6,146 bases of DNA from Bacillota bacterium (lineage in GTDB: Bacteria; Bacillota_A; Clostridia; Lachnospirales; Bianqueaceae), in assembly GCA_017420625.1 (NCBI GenBank), contig JAFOIR010000279.1, forward strand, positions 1-6,146, written 5' to 3'. Position 1 is the stretch's first letter. Each line of letters opens with the position of its first letter. The position numbers were made by a program, and so were the translations under genes. The notes under the pieces are model-generated. The model worked only from the letters and a program-made list of their open reading frames with translations, had not been told where the DNA came from and searched no databases. Below, piece by piece: positions 4,992 to 6,146 of the stretch.

Positions 4992-6146
4992 TTGAAAGAA
5001 ACAGGACGAGGTGTCATCCTGTATGTATTGATCCTGGCAGTGATCATGGGTGTTTTGTTTTTCGGAGGCATGAGATTCGGTTCTTCGAAGGAACGCCTGA
5101 CCGATAAGGAGTTTCTGCAGGATCTGGAACAGGGTAAGATTAAGAAAATTGAGATCGAACCGATCAAGATCGGTTCCGCCGAAATGGGCAATGCTGTCCT
5201 TTATTACGGCGATCTGACGAAGACAACGGTAGAGAAGACCGTCTATATTTCCAACATCGAAGCTTTCCGTCAGATGATGGCAGAGAAATATAGCACGATT
5301 CCGGTGACAGTGGAAGCTGTGAAGCCGGACAGCATCTGGAGCGAGATTCTCCCGATCTTTGTCATGACAGCGGTCATGGCTATGATCATGTTCTTCATCT
5401 GGAGCCGCATGCAGGGCGGAGGTTCGAGCAACAGTAAAATGATGAACTTCGGCCGCAGCAACGCACAGATGATCACCAAAGAGAACAATCCGATCCGATT
5501 TGCCGATGTAGCCGGTCTGGAAGAGGAAAAGGAAGAACTGAAAGAAATCGTGGACTTCCTTAGTGCTCCGCAGAAGTTTATCCAGCTGGGTGCCAGAATT
5601 CCGAAAGGCGTACTGCTGGTAGGCCCTCCGGGAACAGGAAAAACCTATCTGGCCAAAGCCGTTGCCGGAGAAGCCGGTGTTCCTTTCTTCAGTATTTCCG
5701 GTTCGGATTTCGTAGAGATGTTCGTCGGTGTCGGTGCATCCCGTGTGCGGGATCTGTTTGAACAGGCCAAGAAAAATGCGCCAAGTATTGTATTTATCGA
5801 TGAAATCGATGCAGTTGGCCGTCAGAGAGGAACGGGTCTTGGCGGCGGACATGATGAAAGAGAACAGACGCTGAATCAGCTGCTGGTTGAAATGGACGGA
5901 TTCGGCATCAACTATGGTGTCATCGTCATGGCAGCTACGAACCGTGTCGATATTCTGGATCCTGCGATCATGCGTCCGGGACGTTTTGACCGGCAGGTCG
6001 TTGTAGGCCGTCCGGATGTAAAAGGCCGTATTGCAGTTCTGAAGGTGCATTCCAGAAAGAAACCTCTTGGTGAGGATGTCGATCTCGAGAAGATCGCCAA
6101 GATCACTGCAGGATTTACTCCGGCAGATCTGGAGAATCTGATGAAT
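4992..6146 (+). CDS. ftsH: ATP-dependent zinc metalloprotease FtsH (partial, C-terminus off the right edge)
   Basis: 385 residues are present and the frame is open at the right edge. FtsH is a hexameric membrane AAA+ protease that degrades misfolded membrane proteins and regulatory substrates. Order of parts: first membrane helix about 8-26, extracytoplasmic domain about 30-117, second helix about 118-137, then a Gly/Ser linker and the AAA+ module. Walker A is GPPGTGKT (211-218), the pore loop is MFVG (243-246), Walker B is IVFIDE (266-271), and the second region of homology includes ATNRVD (315-320) and MRPGRFDR (327-334) with arginine fingers R328 and R331. The zinc protease domain with HExxH should lie beyond the window; a whole protein is about 600-650 residues. 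The TTG start is unusual but is fixed by AGGAGG at 4980 and matches the expected N-terminus. It lies one base after the hpt stop, so translation is probably coupled to hpt. Confidence 0.97.
   Translation, partial: MKETGRGVILYVLILAVIMGVLFFGGMRFGSSKERLTDKEFLQDLEQGKIKKIEIEPIKIGSAEMGNAVLYYGDLTKTTVEKTVYISNIEAFRQMMAEKYSTIPVTVEAVKPDSIWSEILPIFVMTAVMAMIMFFIWSRMQGGGSSNSKMMNFGRSNAQMITKENNPIRFADVAGLEEEKEELKEIVDFLSAPQKFIQLGARIPKGVLLVGPPGTGKTYLAKAVAGEAGVPFFSISGSDFVEMFVGVGASRVRDLFEQAKKNAPSIVFIDEIDAVGRQRGTGLGGGHDEREQTLNQLLVEMDGFGINYGVIVMAATNRVDILDPAIMRPGRFDRQVVVGRPDVKGRIAVLKVHSRKKPLGEDVDLEKIAKITAGFTPADLENLMN

Noticed and set aside
4427..5191. A 254-codon minus-strand open frame opposite hpt and the start of ftsH
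   Set aside because: It is antisense to a clear Hpt with all motifs and resembles no family I know. It is best explained as a shadow frame.
4872..6050. A 392-codon open frame on the minus strand, opposite ftsH
   Set aside because: It lies entirely antisense to highly conserved ftsH and the end of hpt, has no ribosome binding site I can see, and its product is rich in His, Asp and Cys in the way antisense frames of coding DNA are. The codon bias of ftsH leaves few antisense stops.

Overview
The window looks like a chromosomal segment of a low-to-mid-GC Firmicute, most likely class Clostridia and perhaps Lachnospiraceae. This is judged from the conserved gene order hup - rqcP - divIC - tilS - hpt - ftsH, the strong AGGAGG-type ribosome binding sites, the sigma-A-like promoters and the style of the proteins. 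The genus cannot be named from the sequence alone. It is mainly housekeeping DNA. I see no mobile element, CRISPR array, RNA gene or phage module, and no gene-free stretch longer than about 150 bases.

Left part (1-862): a minus-strand gene starts at 712 and runs off the left edge. It encodes a protein with one membrane segment, a Ser/Glu-rich linker of about 100 residues and an extracytoplasmic domain I do not recognise. It is divergent from a plus-strand LacX-type aldose 1-epimerase-like gene (863-1729). The 150-base divergent region has a strong promoter for the epimerase and a weaker candidate for the leftward gene, with -35 boxes almost back to back.

Middle part (1787-3030): hup (nucleoid protein HU) has a near-consensus promoter and ends in a hairpin terminator. 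Directly behind the hairpin is rqcP, the S4-domain partner of RqcH in ribosome rescue. A DivIC/FtsB-like division gene follows, with its own near-consensus promoter upstream and a strong terminator downstream.

Right part (3079-6146): tilS (tRNA-Ile lysidine synthase), hpt (hypoxanthine phosphoribosyltransferase) and ftsH (membrane AAA+ protease, cut by the right edge) are packed as an overlapping operon. tilS and hpt overlap by about 35 bases, and hpt and ftsH are one base apart. A very good promoter-like sequence inside tilS could give hpt-ftsH transcription independent of tilS.

The main comparative point is what is absent. In spore-forming Bacilli and Clostridia this cluster usually carries yabP and yabQ between rqcP and divIC, and often spoIIE between divIC and tilS. 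None is present here, which suggests (but does not prove) a lineage that has lost sporulation. I found no clearly new biological system; the most useful leads are the unrecognised Ser/Glu-rich surface protein and the punctuated transcription of the hup-to-ftsH cluster.
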